The translations under genes and the position numbers were made by a program. Under the pieces are notes generated by a model. The model made no database searches and was not told where the DNA came from. It saw nothing but the letters and a program-made list of their open reading frames with translations. From positions 25,238,022-25,302,021 of the forward strand of contig OX578150.1 of the NCBI GenBank assembly GCA_951213105.1: a stretch of DNA of 64,000 bases, given 5' to 3'. The DNA comes from Amaurobius ferox (taxonomy: Eukaryota > Arthropoda > Arachnida > Araneae > Amaurobiidae). Position 1 is the first letter of the stretch. The number at the start of each line of letters is the position of its first letter. Below are positions 34,701 to 45,179 of the stretch, one piece after another.

Positions 34701-35373
34701 TGCAATTAGTAAAGCAAATGAGTACATACAAAATAATATTAAAGTTTCCCATATATGTACAGATTCAAGATCAGTGCTACAGGCACTTAGTGCCTATGAG
34801 AACGATAATATACATATAAATCAACTTAAAGAAAAATTGATTTTTAAGAAAGAATTAATTAAATTACATTGGGTAAAAGCCCATATAAGAATTATGGGCA
34901 ATGAAAAAGCCGATGAATTAGCAAAAGGAGCAACTAAGAAAGAAATTATTGATTGCCATTTTAAGTGGAGTAAGGAACAACTAAAGAATAAAATTCAAAA
35001 AGAGGCAATCTCGGAATGGCAAGAAAGGTGGGACCTGATCTGTACAGGAAAGAACTTACACAACGAAATAGAAAAAGTATCCTTAAAAAGGTTTTATGGA
35101 GATTTCTACATTAATCAAGTTCTTACCGGACATGGAGCTTTTAGAGATTACCAGTTCAGATTCTTTGGCAAAGATGCAAAGTGTCACTGTGAAAAAGCGA
35201 GAGGAACAGTCTATCATACGATATACGATTGTGATTTATGGGATGGAATTCGAGATACATATTTTCCTTGTTATTTTAAAAATGTTTGTTTATATAATCT
35301 TTGTTTGAATTTTAAGAGCAGAAATGGAATAAAAGAAATTATGAAGAAAATTTTGCCTCTTGAAATGGCTTGA
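31698..35373 (+). pseudogene. ORF2 of LINE C2, near-intact (one N-terminal frameshift)
   Basis: ATG 31698 reads MESKKKDIF and then hits a stop because of a frameshift near 31725. The frame entered there is open for about 1200 codons to TGA 35371-35373. Order: endonuclease (LNHAKSANLQL, NEPYFW, GGDFNAKSPAWS, SWIDLTLTK, LSDHNEI), RT (SKAPSHNGL, SYRPICLLPVWGKILDKM, QYGFRKHKST, SLDIKNAFN, GIPQGSSLAP, FADD near 33845), RNase H (FTDGSKINGKVG, AELFA, CTDSRSVLQAL, KAHIRIMGNEKADELA) and a final CHC..H..C cluster. An extra in-frame segment lies between endonuclease and RT (see 32944-33081). This is the best family C polyprotein. Confidence 0.88.
32944..33081 (+). repeat. in-frame 138-bp insert in C2 ORF2
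   Basis: This Gly/Pro/Ser-rich segment has no counterpart in C1. It is bounded by ATCCTTCT at 32936-32943 and 33074-33081, and 138 bp is exactly 46 codons. About 105 bp of it (from near 32957) align without gaps to 40130-40250, including GGGAATTGGCC and AGCGCTGGGC. Similarity may run slightly past the right ATCCTTCT copy, so the boundaries are tentative. It looks like a short dispersed repeat caught inside a coding region; the kind of repeat is not recognised. Confidence 0.55.
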
Positions 35374-35970
35374 TGTATATAGACCTTGATGTATATAGAA
35401 CTTGATGTATATATGTATATAGATGTATATAGTTGTGTTTTATGATAATGTTTAAAAAATGATGTTGTGTTGTTGATTTATTGTAGATGCTGTAAAAATT
35501 GTAGTGATGGTATACTATGCTTTTAAGTATTGTTATTCTATGTGAATTGTATTTTATTGGAGATGCAAAGTCTGATAAAATTGAAATATGTTGGATAAAA
35601 TGTTGTAAAAATTGTTATAACTTTATTTGTAATCCATTCTTTGAAAAGTCTATTTGTACTTTAAGTTATTCCTTAAGAATGAAGGAAATTTTAAGTTTAA
35701 CCCTAAATGAAGGGTTTTTTGTAAATCTGTAATTGTTTTAATAAAGTGTGTGGGACCATTCAGAGGATGACTCTCGGCAGATGGTGGTCCGTGGTTGCCA
35801 GGGCTTGCTTTTGGTGTTATGTGCCTCTGCCCGCGCGGTTGTTTTTTTGGCGGCGTGCGGATGGGGTGGAACGCCGTGGTTTGACCGCGGCCTGGTGTCC
35901 TGGGAGAGCTATTGTAGCGATAGAGTATCTCTCCCGTATACCTTCGGGTGGGTCGGAATTCTTATTAGAG
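35374..35970 (+). other. 3' UTR of LINE C2
   Basis: The AT-rich start has short TGATGTATATAG-type repeats (35374-35440). The GC-rich terminal 210 bp begins at CAGAGGATGA (35761-35770) and ends at the right copy of the 16-bp duplication. Confidence 0.6.
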
Positions 35971-35986
35971 TTACCCTACTGGACAG
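35971..35986 (+). repeat. 16-bp target-site duplication, right of C2
   Basis: TTACCCTACTGGACAG is the second copy; it merges into the G-run that opens A3. Confidence 0.78.
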
Positions 35987-36919
35987 GGGGGAGTAAGTCT
36001 CTCCCTGCGTCCGACAAAAGCGTTAACCCCTGAACAATGGCCCATATTCAGGTGGCATTCGAGCTGAATTGCAGTTAACACAGCCATTCAAAAGGCAAGC
36101 AGAAAATTTGAAGTTCTTTGTTGCTCCTCCCGATGTATGAGTTGTGACGTTACCAGATCCCTAAAAAGACTCGGTTCCGGTCGCCCCGTCTCGGGTGCGC
36201 ATTGAATGATAAAGATCTGCTTTGTGGTCTCAAGTTGAATCCACAGAGACCATTCTAGACTCTGTTAGTGAATCAGACCGAGATAGCTGTAATTTAGTTC
36301 GAAGAGGGTGTCTCATTTGGCAGAGACGGGACGTGGGGTTAGACAAGTGCCTATATACACCTCCACGTGGTTCCCCCTGGACACCAATACGGTGACGAAC
36401 GTGTATAGGTTATTCTTTGGCAAGTTATTGAAATAGGAATTGAATTGGAAGTAGAGAAAACTTTTTTCTCTACTTTTGTTTTTTTTTATCAAAAATTTTT
36501 TCTAAGTGCTGATTTGGAATTAGGAAGGGGAGAAAAATCTCCTTTTCTTTTTTATTTTTTCAAAATTTTTCTAAGTTTTGATAGGATTTTGGAAAATGGG
36601 TGGCAAAAATAGCGAAGTTGAAGTAGGAATGGAGAAAGACGGCTGCGATGGCAATGGCCTCATGCCAGAACAGGAAAATTTGGATATCAGCGAGTTGAAG
36701 GCATTACTTACCGAAATGGAAGACCTCCTCACTGAGAAGGAGAAGTCCATTGGTAAGGCTTATGTAAGTCGACTTGTGATGTTGTACAAAAAAATGTTTA
36801 ATTATTGTGAACGACACAGTAGGGAGGCTGAGATGTGTAGGATACGGTTCGTGGATCTTGAGACGGCGGTGAGACTCGCAGAGTCCCAAGGGAGAAGATA
36901 GAGAAGGAGAACATCTCCC
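35982..36919 (+). mobile_element. LINE family A copy A3 (5' UTR and start of ORF1 only)
   Basis: This is a near-identical match to the first 940 bp of A2: the G-run hairpin start, the 5' UTR, and the ORF1 start ending in GGAGAACATCTCCC. Beyond 36919 the sequence is the 3' tail of D1 on the other strand, and family A does not resume on the far side of D1. The 3' loss is therefore a deletion or rearrangement, not a simple insertion. Confidence 0.85.
36596..36901 (+). pseudogene. ORF1 N-terminus of LINE A3, frameshifted
   Basis: ATG 36596 gives MGGKNSEVEVGMEKDGC. It shows the unshifted N-terminus of family A ORF1 (PEQENLDISELKALL), which in A2 is broken by a missing A. In turn a missing C near 36887 ends this frame at 36901 (SQGRR), where A2 reads on. 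The two copies together show what the family sequence was. It is truncated by the A3/D1 boundary. Confidence 0.8.
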
Positions 36920-38975
36920 CATCATCTTTTTTATAAAATAATAGTCGCGAGTTTTATTTAAAAATCAGATGTTTGAGGTGGGATCTTTTAATTCCGATTA
37001 TCGATGTTTAGAACAGCGCGGGGTCTCTTACGAAATTTGACCTTGCGATGATCATAATCATGCAGATTGAATAACAGTTCGTTTGGAACGGATGGCAAAT
37101 TTCTGTAAAATTTAAGCGCTAGCTTTTTAATTTGGGCTCTAACAGTTTTTATTTTGAAGTCATTCCTAATTACCGAGTTTCTTAAGTACCTGGGAGCTTT
37201 CCTGATAATCCGTAGGATTTTGTTTTGTTTTGTCTCTAGGAGGTCTATTGTAGTTTTACAGGCATATCCCCATACGGGTGCTGCAGACAGCATTCCCGGG
37301 CGGATGACCGATTTATAAATTAGGAGTTTATTTTGATAACTTAGATTTCCGTTTCCTATCATTGGGTATAAGGCTCCTGTGGCCATATACGCTTTTTTGA
37401 TTAAGTTCGTTACGTGCTGTTTCCAGGTTAGGTGGGAATCTATCGTTACACCTAGGTATTTAGTTGATTTTTCCGCTTTTAGGGCATGGTTGTTTATGTA
37501 CAGAGGCGGCGGAGGTTTACGTTTTCAAGAGAAATAAATCCAATGACATTTATTGGGGTTTAATTTTATCCGCCATTTTTCCAGCCAAGTTTGGAGTATG
37601 TCTAAGTGTTGTTGTAGCTGTCTGTGCATTACTGAGACATATGGGTGTTTTGCAAGAATCGCACTGTCGTCTGCATAGAGTGCCAACTCTGTGTTTGGAG
37701 TTCTGGGGATGTCGTTCAGGTATATGTTAAAGAGTGTCGGGCCCAGGATAGAACCTTGCGGTGCACTACTTTTAATGAGCTTGGGTGTAGATAAGTTACC
37801 TCCTACTCTGACTTGAAAGTGTCTGTTATTTAAGTATGAGATTAAAAGTTTGACAAGAGCGTCAGGGACTTTTAAAGTGATCAATTTGTACGCTAATCCA
37901 CAGTGCCATACTTTATCAAAGGCTTTTTGCATGTCCAGAAAAATCGCAGCTGTGGGTGTCTTGTTATTGAGACCAGAAGATATGTACTCTACCACTCTCA
38001 GCAATTTATGAGTGGTGGAGTGCTTTGGCCGAAATCCAAACTGCTCCGGAATGATAATGTCATTCTCACTAAGGTGCGTGTTCAGTCTCTTAAGAATAAT
38101 TTTCTCAGTACGTTTACTAAGTGTCGGTAGCAAGCTAATTGGTCTGTAGTTGGCTGGAATTGTGGCATCCTCACCAGGCTTATGGATTGTTATAATTATC
38201 GCTTCCTTCCATTCTTTGGGGAAATAGTTTAGTTTTAATATTTTATTTATTAAGATAGTCAAGTAACATATTACGTTTAAGGGTAGGTTTTTAACCTTAA
38301 TATTTCTGATTTTGTCGTGCCCTGGGCTTTTACGGTTTTTGAGATTTTTAATAATTTCTACTATCTCCTGCGGGGTGGCTGAGTCAATCTCAGCTGTTAC
38401 CGGGGAATTCCTGAAGTTATTTAAAGTTTGACTAACCATTCTTAGGGTGTCCTGACACATTAGATCGTGGTTTGGTTGGAATTGTTTTTCATAATGGCTT
38501 GCGAGCGCCTCGGCTTTTTCCTCGTCTGAGTACGCGATTTTAGCACCATCTATTAGTGGCGGGAGCTTAATTTGAGGTTTCCTGAGTCTTTTTGCGAATT
38601 GCCAGAGCGATACGTCTTCTGGGCTAAGGGATTCGATTAGTTCTTTATACTGTTGCTGCTTTTCTGCGACAATTTTTTCCCTGACTTTGCACGTGAGTCT
38701 GTTAAGCTCCCTTTTAAGGGCGGGGTATCTGTTAGCCTGCCATGTCTTACGTATTCTATTCCTTTGCCTGACTAATTGTTTGACATGGTGGGAAAGTGTG
38801 GGCATTTTTGGAGACTCACGATGTGTTGTGGCAGAGGCAATTGCTCTCTTGATTTCTGTTGTGAGTGTGTGCGTGGCAGAGTCAATATCCGCCGTGCTCA
38901 TTATGTTAGGTACTGCTAAGTGCGGCTCGAAGAGTGCTCTTTTGAATACTTCCCAGTTGACCCTCTCTTGCCCAA
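36920..38975 (-). mobile_element. LINE family D copy D1 (Jockey-like, 5' truncated)
   Basis: On the - strand this is the RT half and 3' UTR of a Jockey-like LINE, over 90 percent alike to D2 by eye. The 3' end is at the left, with a short A/T-rich tail (36920-36941). The 5' truncation is at about 38975, in the linker between endonuclease and RT, where D2 continues and D1 switches to unrelated sequence. Confidence 0.85.
36988..38975 (-). pseudogene. RT of LINE D1 (Jockey-like), truncated and frameshifted
   Basis: The linker (ADIDSATHTL) is followed by RT blocks RKSPGHDKI, NYRPISLLPTLSK, EQFGFRPKHST, FLDMQKAFDKVW, SAPQGSILGP and catalytic LYADDSAIL. The main frame ends at 37525 (WIYFS stop) because of a small indel near 37528; D2 reads FSRKNKPPPP there. 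The C-terminal thumb region resumes (GNLSYQNKLLIYKSVIRPGML, TKQNKILRIIRKAPRYLRN) and ends NIDNRN at 36988. No RNase H domain is present, as usual for Jockey. Confidence 0.85.
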
Positions 38976-39297
38976 TATACTCTAACGAAGCAACACTCTA
39001 CGGCAATACACAGGGATTGAGGGAGAACCAATGAATAAGCTCCTTCTTGTCACCCATTTGACTACTCTCCACTGGCCCTGAAAAGGGACTTTTTTCTCCA
39101 CAGCTTTGCTGTATCAAATCCCCCATCATATCAGCTATCCTCAGGGAGCATGAATTAATGTTTTTTCAGTTGAACAACCTTACAGGAGATTCAGTCAGTG
39201 GGCTAGGCGCTCCAGAAATGTGTTTCACACAACGATGGTGGTTTGCTTGTTCATTATTAGTGTGTCGTGTTACAGTAAGCCCTTCTTTGTGAATTCG
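38976..39297. other. unassigned sequence between D1 and Tigger-like fragment
   Basis: No convincing gene. A CCCTGAAAAGGG palindrome lies near 39079 and a similar one near 61015 in the family E 3' region. Otherwise nothing is recognisable. Confidence 0.4.
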
Positions 39298-39702
39298 ATG
39301 GCAAAACGCAAGGATTTTAGCTTGTCTGAAAAATATGAACTTAAAAAATTTGATTTTCTGCCCAAATGCAATCAGAGAGAAGCATCTTTGAAATTGGGCA
39401 TACCTCAGTCAACTTTATGTCGCCTTTTGAAACAAAGGAGTAAAATCTTAGATGATCATGCATTGAATAGAAACACGAATCGTAAACGGCAACGAATTGG
39501 AAAAGCAAAAGATGTCGAAGCAGCTCCCTTGGAATGGTTCAAGGCTGCACGACTTAAAAAAGCCCCAGTGTCACGTGCAATATTAAGCTTGAAAGCCGAA
39601 GAATTTGCTGAAAAATTTGGAATCGAGGACTTTGATACAACTGATGGGTGGCTGACCAGATGGAAAAATCGTCAGTGCCATTTTGACATTGTGCATGGAT
39701 AG
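39298..39702 (+). pseudogene. Tigger/pogo-like transposase, DNA-binding part only
   Basis: 134 codons from ATG 39298 (MAKRKDFSLSEKYELKKFD) form a CENP-B/pogo N-terminal helix-turn-helix (NQREASLKLGIPQSTLCRLLKQ). The start of the second, Tc5-type DNA-binding HTH follows (LEWFKAARLKKAPVSRAI, AEEFAEKFG, TTDGWLTRWKNR), then an early stop. It is related to, but a different lineage from, the Tigger at 46988-49279. The catalytic DDD domain is absent, and I find no inverted ends, so it is a fragment, or less likely a domesticated binding domain. Confidence 0.75.
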
Positions 39703-40282
39703 TCGCGTGTCTTTAGGGCTCTTCTTTTTTTCAGGTTTTTAGGAAGAAAAAAAGCGAGAAGGTCAGTGTTTTCACTTATTTTCCTTGTATAAGTGTAATA
39801 CCCACCTTCCGTGGTACTTTTTTCGTAGATTTTCTGATTATTTTTCGTTTTTTGAGTGTATTTGTACTTAGCATTTTCCCCCATAGAGTTAACATGTGTT
39901 CTTAAATATTGTCTACTGTGTTCATTTTTGGGCCAATTCGCCTGATTTCTTCGGCGACAGTGTTCTGAGGACCCCCTCTACACTTCCTGAAATTTTCAGC
40001 CCCTGCCCCCCTTGTTTACTTTGTGTTTTCAGCCGCCTTGTTTACTTTGTGTTCTAGAGCAAAGTGTAAACGCCGTGGATGGGATGTAAGTTGTGACGTC
40101 ACGAAACCTGCATCTAGGCCCGATAAGAAGAAATCCCGCCGGCCCCGTTCTGGCCCGGTGGTGGAGTCTCAGGGAATTGGCCTAGCGCTGGGCGTCACTC
40201 CGGAACGTTCCCTATTGGGTCGGACGAACGTGGGCCTTAGAGGGCTCATGAGTCAGGAGACTGGCTTCTGTGCTTTGGAAGG
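39703..40282. other. unassigned sequence with the repeat shared with C2
   Basis: 39703-40020 shows nothing recognisable. 40130-40260 aligns without gaps to the insert inside C2 ORF2 (32957-33080) at roughly three quarters identity. It directly precedes a family C fragment, although the two are not adjacent in that way in C2. Confidence 0.45.
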
Positions 40283-40845
40283 ATTGATTTAACTCTAACC
40301 AAGAATATGGACAATAAGATCAATAATTGGAAAGTGACGGATTTGATCACGCTAAGTGATCATAATGAAATAAGATTTACTATCGAAGAAGATAGTATTA
40401 GAATTAAAGGCAAGCCTCGAAAATGGAGAATTAAAAATCTCAATTGGGGAATTGTAAAAGTTGAAATTAATGATCTGGTCAATAGGAATATCAACATTGA
40501 AATTACTAGGAATAATTTGAATGAAATTATTAGCAAAGTGGAAAAAGAACTCGAAGAAATCTGCTATAGAAACCGTAAGTTGAGAAACAAGGACCACAAG
40601 AGAAACGCAATCTGGTGAAATGATAAGTTAAGAACAATGAGAAGTAAGACTAGAGCACTTAGGAGGCTCTATCAAAAAGAAACCGATGTGAATGAGACAA
40701 ATAAAAAGATCAAGATTTAATAATCAGTTTCCAATGTATAAACGTGAGATAATGAGAGCGAAAAAAGAAAGTTTTAGAAGTTACCTGAATGGGATAATGA
40801 CACGCTCGATTCTCATTACAAAATAGCCAAAGAAAAGTTTTCAAC
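40283..40845 (+). pseudogene. LINE family C fragment C3 (endonuclease end to RT start)
   Basis: The coding sequence starts at the SWIDLTLTK block of the endonuclease, just after unrelated sequence. It runs through LSDHNEIRF and RKWRIKNLNWG, and is broken by TGA at 40616-40618, where the family has the Trp-Trp motif (AVWW in C2), and by later frameshifts. Similarity to C2 ends near 40845 (HYKIAKEKF). It is truncated on both sides, hence a remnant. Confidence 0.78.
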
Positions 40846-42871
40846 ACAAATTTTCAAACTTCGACCCTAAATATCTGTCAATCCGAAGAATGCGCCATAC
40901 TAAATTTTCCACAATTAAGAAATACCTACTTGGTAGTAAAAGCCCCCATTGTTATTGTTACGGCACACTTCGCGTTCTAAGATATGGAGGGTCAAAAGTA
41001 AAAAAAATGGCGATTTTACCTATACTTTGGATGACCTTTGACCCTTGCGCGAAGAGTGTGCCACCCAAGTATTTGTGGAGAAAACTACGTTACATTATGA
41101 AGTATACAAAATGAAAGAGTTTCCCATGGCACACTGTTTGCATTACAAGCAGAACCCCCCACAAGCTGCAGCACATGTCGTTTGACCTTGAACTTTGACC
41201 TTGTCTGAAGGTCAAACAACCTTGAAAAAAAATTTCAAAAAATTGTTTTTCTTCTTATCATCACTAAAAGAACATACACTGAAAGTTTCAGCAAAATCCA
41301 AGATGTCAACTTCCACCATTCTGTACAAAGTATCTGCCTTTTAAAAAAAACGACTCTTAAATATGATGTATTTATTTTACGATGGTTTTGCACAACGTCG
41401 ATGTATTTGCGTGAATTTCTTCCAGTGAATAAAAATCTCCAGATTTCTAGACAAAAATCTACAGATGTTCAACCATTCAGAGTTGGCAGTTATGATATAA
41501 TTTATTTTGCACTGAAAAGACCGTTTTATACAGGCCAGTTTACGCTACTAGTATTGTCAGGAATGGCTAGTAAAAATGAGATTTACTAGCCAGTAATTGC
41601 TTTACTAACCTCCAGAGTCAGAATCTATAACTATAAAAGATGTCCATAGCATCTTTAGCGAAAAATCTCAGTATCGTACGGCCGCGAAATTCGGTGCGTA
41701 GTAACTTGACTCGGGAGAATAAACCTCCCCATCAAGATTGATTAAAAATTCGAATTATGAAGTTATGAATTTAATAGGTTCCTATACAAAATCCCATTAG
41801 AGGTGCCAATTTTAATAAGTACCACCATCAACTGCACATTGTTCAAACTCAAAGTGTGTTCGAGTTTTATTTACGATCTCAAATTGTTGCTAATATAATA
41901 AAATTAAAATAACTTCGGTAAGAGCAACATACAACTCAAACAAATAATAATGACTACATGCTTAAAAGGCAAGGAAAAGTCTTGGTCCCGATTCAATGTC
42001 TACGTTTATAATGTACAGTTGCTCTTTTAAATATTACACACTGATGCAAAAACAAATCTGAATTCCTTCTTTTATTAAATATAATTTTTTTAAGCGAGCG
42101 AACTGTTAAAATGTTCGAATCATTTTCTCTCGTGGCAGGTCTTCCTACACAGCATACTGATACTACCATCTATTAGAATATATATTTTAAAAACAGTCTT
42201 CACTCCTGTAGTACATGTTTTTTATTCTTCTTAAACGGGCAATCATGTTCCTTTCCTAGATATCTTTAATTTATTTTACTTTTATTTATTCTCTGTGGAG
42301 AGCGTGTATTTTGTTTTCTGCTTTACTTACAGCGTGCGGGAAAATTTGTCGACAGTTTAGGATTTGAAGAAAATTGAGTAGTATAAGTATTGTTTAAGTA
42401 ACGGACGTTTCTATAAGACCCGGGCAGCGATGGTTAAACTAGTTCTAGTAATTATTAAGGGAAAATATTAGATCCAACAGGCCCGGCTGACTGGATTGTG
42501 TCCAACGATCCAGCTTTGCTAGTTACGTCATCTATAGTGTTATTTAAAGAAGAAAACGTCGTATTTTTTGTTTTCTGGTATTCACGATATGTTCTTGGGT
42601 ACTTTTAATAAGTTCATTTTAAATACCATTCAACGCCGGATCATCTTTGCTATTCAGTCTATATGCATATTAATTGTTGATTTCTTTTTTTTTCAATCAT
42701 TTATTTCCCTTTTTCCAATAGGTGAAACTGACGATACGGCACACAGTGAAGATGAGAGTTAAGTTGTTATGTCTAAACATAAAGCTGTGATCTCGATGCA
42801 AACCACGAAAAAACAAACAAATGCATAAGAAGGCTAATATGAAAAGATATATAGTCCAGAACATTCATCAA
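40846..42871. other. unassigned AT-rich sequence
   Basis: About 2 kb with only short ORFs without recognisable domains. TTTGACCTTGAACTTTGACC-like direct repeats occur near 41190. I see no gene, RNA or terminal repeat that I can support. Confidence 0.4.
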
Positions 42872-43168
42872 TCTCTAGCAATGAAGTCTAGAAACAGTGG
42901 GTCAACTTCTAGCAATGAAGTCTAGAAACAGTCGGTCAACTTCTAGCAATGAAGTCTAGAAACAGCCGGTCAACTTCTAGCAATGGAGTCTAGAAACAGT
43001 CGTCAATTTCTAGCAATGAAGTCTAGAAACAGTCGGTTAACTTCTAGCAATGAATTCTAGAAACAGTCGGTCAACTTCTAGCAATGAATTCTAGAAACAG
43101 TCGGTCAACTTCTAGCAATGAAGTCTAGAAACAGTCGGTCAACTTCTTGCAATGAAGTCTAGAAACAA
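42872..43168 (+). repeat. 34-bp minisatellite, nine units
   Basis: Nine tandem units follow the pattern TCTAGCAATGAAGTCTAGAA plus ACAGTCGGTCAACT, with point differences (GTGG, GCCG, GAATTC variants; one unit 2 bp short). Each unit carries TCTAG twice, as a small inverted repeat. Degenerate half units follow to about 43200. Confidence 0.85.
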
Positions 43169-43212
43169 TATGAGAGTAGAAATCTAGAAACAATATAATA
43201 AGCTCTCAATAT

Positions 43213-44035
43213 GAGAGCTTAAGCAATCTACAGCCGGAAGGTACCTACTCCGGAATGGACGTTCCCTCGGCTTCAGTATCGAAGCCCCCCCACCCCACCC
43301 CCGCTCCTTATTAGCGCTTCGCAACCTGACTGGCCATCCATTTTGTTCTCTTTGAGACAGATTGCCAAAAACATCGTTCCCAAACTAGAAGGGAGGTTTT
43401 TTAAGATGGACACGGACAACGGTGACGAATTTAGAAAGTGCACTGACTTCCGCAAGAAGTCGGGAGTGCAGTTTAAGATTTTTTCTTTGAAGGAAGACAG
43501 GCCAGTCAAGAGTTGTCATTCGAGGACTTCCGGTGGCGACTGACATAGCAACCATCACTGACGTCGTTAGCGCTATGGCTATAAAGTCCTTAGCAATGTG
43601 AGACTAACCCGGAGAGGAAGCAAGCAGCCTCTCCCCCTTTATTACCTCCAGCTAGAACCCGGGACTAACCCGGAAGAAATTTTTGCTATTGATTGTTTAC
43701 TGGGCACAGAAGTGAGGCTGGAGCCCTACACAGGCAGAAGAGGCTACGCTTCACAGTGCCATTCGTGCTCCGGATTTTATCATTCGAGCATAGCATGTAC
43801 ACTGCCGCTGAAATGCGTGCGTTGTGCAGGGCCCCACAACGCCAAGGATTGCAAGGCTGATTTCGTCCTCTGCTGTAATTGTGGAGGACAGCATTCCGCA
43901 AATTGGCGCGGTTGTCCCAGGAATCCTGGCAACTCGTCTGTGACCAGTAAACGTAGGGATCCCCATTTCCATAACACTCAAAACGTAGGCAGCCCCCCCC
44001 CCCCCAGCATTTAGAGCTGGAAATCAAGGACGTCC
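43213..44035 (+). pseudogene. partial second copy of LINE family E ORF1
   Basis: This segment is about 97 percent alike to 45869-46690 by eye. It holds the part before and including the PRE_C2HC-like domain (KVLSNVRLTRRGSKQPLPLYY) and the zinc knuckles CHSCSGFYHSSIAC, CVRCAGPHNAKDC and CCNCGGQHSANWRGC. Frameshifts fall near 43520 and in a C-run near 43995. The two copies match sharply between GAGAGCTTAAG and GGACGTCC and not outside. It lies downstream of the minisatellite and has no ORF2. Confidence 0.75.
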
Positions 44036-45179
44036 GCAGGAACAACAAAGCTTCTCAAAAGCTCATATTACAAACTGCGGAAACTTACACATATCAGACT
44101 TACACACACAAGAATGAAATACTTTCCAACTGAAATGCAATTTTATTTAAACATCGCTAAAATGCTATACATTCAGCGGTGATATTTTTTTAATTATCAC
44201 AGAATTACAATAATTTATTTTACTTAAAATGAAAACTTCATCGAAGAAAATGAACTTTATTCAAATGACGTCATCGAAATATAAATCGTCTGGCTCTCTA
44301 TGTAAAAGCAGTGAATATTTCATTCATACACTTTTATTCCAGACTTCAGAGTTAAATAATTTTGCGTGAAAAAAATTCGGCAATTCTTTTACAACTCCTG
44401 TTACAATCACTTGTTTACATTCTGCAACCATTAAAATTAGGCTTCAATGTAGAAATAATCAAAGTTTGATGATCATTTAATCTCAAAAACATTGTAATTA
44501 CGTTAGCGCAGAATATGTGATACTCAAAAATAAAGCGGTTTTAAGGCTAATGCAAAAAATATAAATTGAAAAGAACTTTAAAGGACACCATCTTTACTCT
44601 GGAAAAACATATGGGTGCATATTTTATTTTAAAGTTGATCACGTGATCGCTTCATATTATATTTGTGTAATTATTATTTTAATTTTTATTTTAAAAAAAA
44701 ACTACCGAACATATTTTGCTGAAATTTTTTTTTATATATTTTATGGGATACTTTGAATATTTCTTAAAATTTTCAAAGCAATTTGCGAATTTTAACTTCG
44801 CTTAAATAATGCTTGAAAAATTAGGTCCCATAGAGTTCAATGTATTTTATTTTCTCAATCCGGGTTCAATCAATCCAAAACTAATTGGGGGATGATATTC
44901 ATTTACATTCCCGTATGTCCCACAGGCTGTCTTATCAACATACAAAAAATTAATTTTGATAAAGTCATTTTTATGCCAGTGATCTTGCGAACGGACAGAC
45001 AGACAGAATGAACAAAGTCATAAACACTTTTCAACTACGTTTTAAAGTGTTAAAGATGGTCAAAGACTGTATTTTGCGTAATAGATAATTAAAAGAAAAT
45101 TTTTTATTTTATGACACTGTTACATTGAAATTTGCAATCACAATGTAACCTTACATTTTTAAAAGAGGAAGAAAAAAGA
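44036..45179. other. unassigned AT-rich sequence
   Basis: About 1.1 kb without recognisable coding sequence. CGGACAGACAGACAGAATGA occurs near 44993. Nothing else can be supported. Confidence 0.4.

Larger units (their letters stand above)
31233..35970 (+). mobile_element. LINE family C copy C2 (5' truncated, inserted between A2 and A3)
   Basis: The copy begins inside ORF1 right after the duplication and runs through ORF2 and a 3' UTR containing TGATGTATATAGA repeats (35371-35440), AATAAA (near 35740) and CAGAGGATGA (35761-35770). The identical 16-bp sequence on both sides shows that it entered an already existing A-A junction. It is much better preserved than C1. Confidence 0.88.

Noticed and set aside
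39061..39100. CCCTGAAAAGGG resembles a histone-mRNA 3' stem-loop on the - strand.
   Set aside because: No histone coding sequence lies next to it, and a similar palindrome occurs at about 61015 in the family E tail.
40890..41589. Small ORFs at 40890-41114 and 41401-41589.
   Set aside because: No domain, no codon pattern and no neighbour support; indistinguishable from chance ORFs in AT-rich DNA.
42872..43168. Regular 34-bp units suggest a CRISPR array.
   Set aside because: Units are contiguous without unique spacers, no cas genes are present, and the context is eukaryotic.
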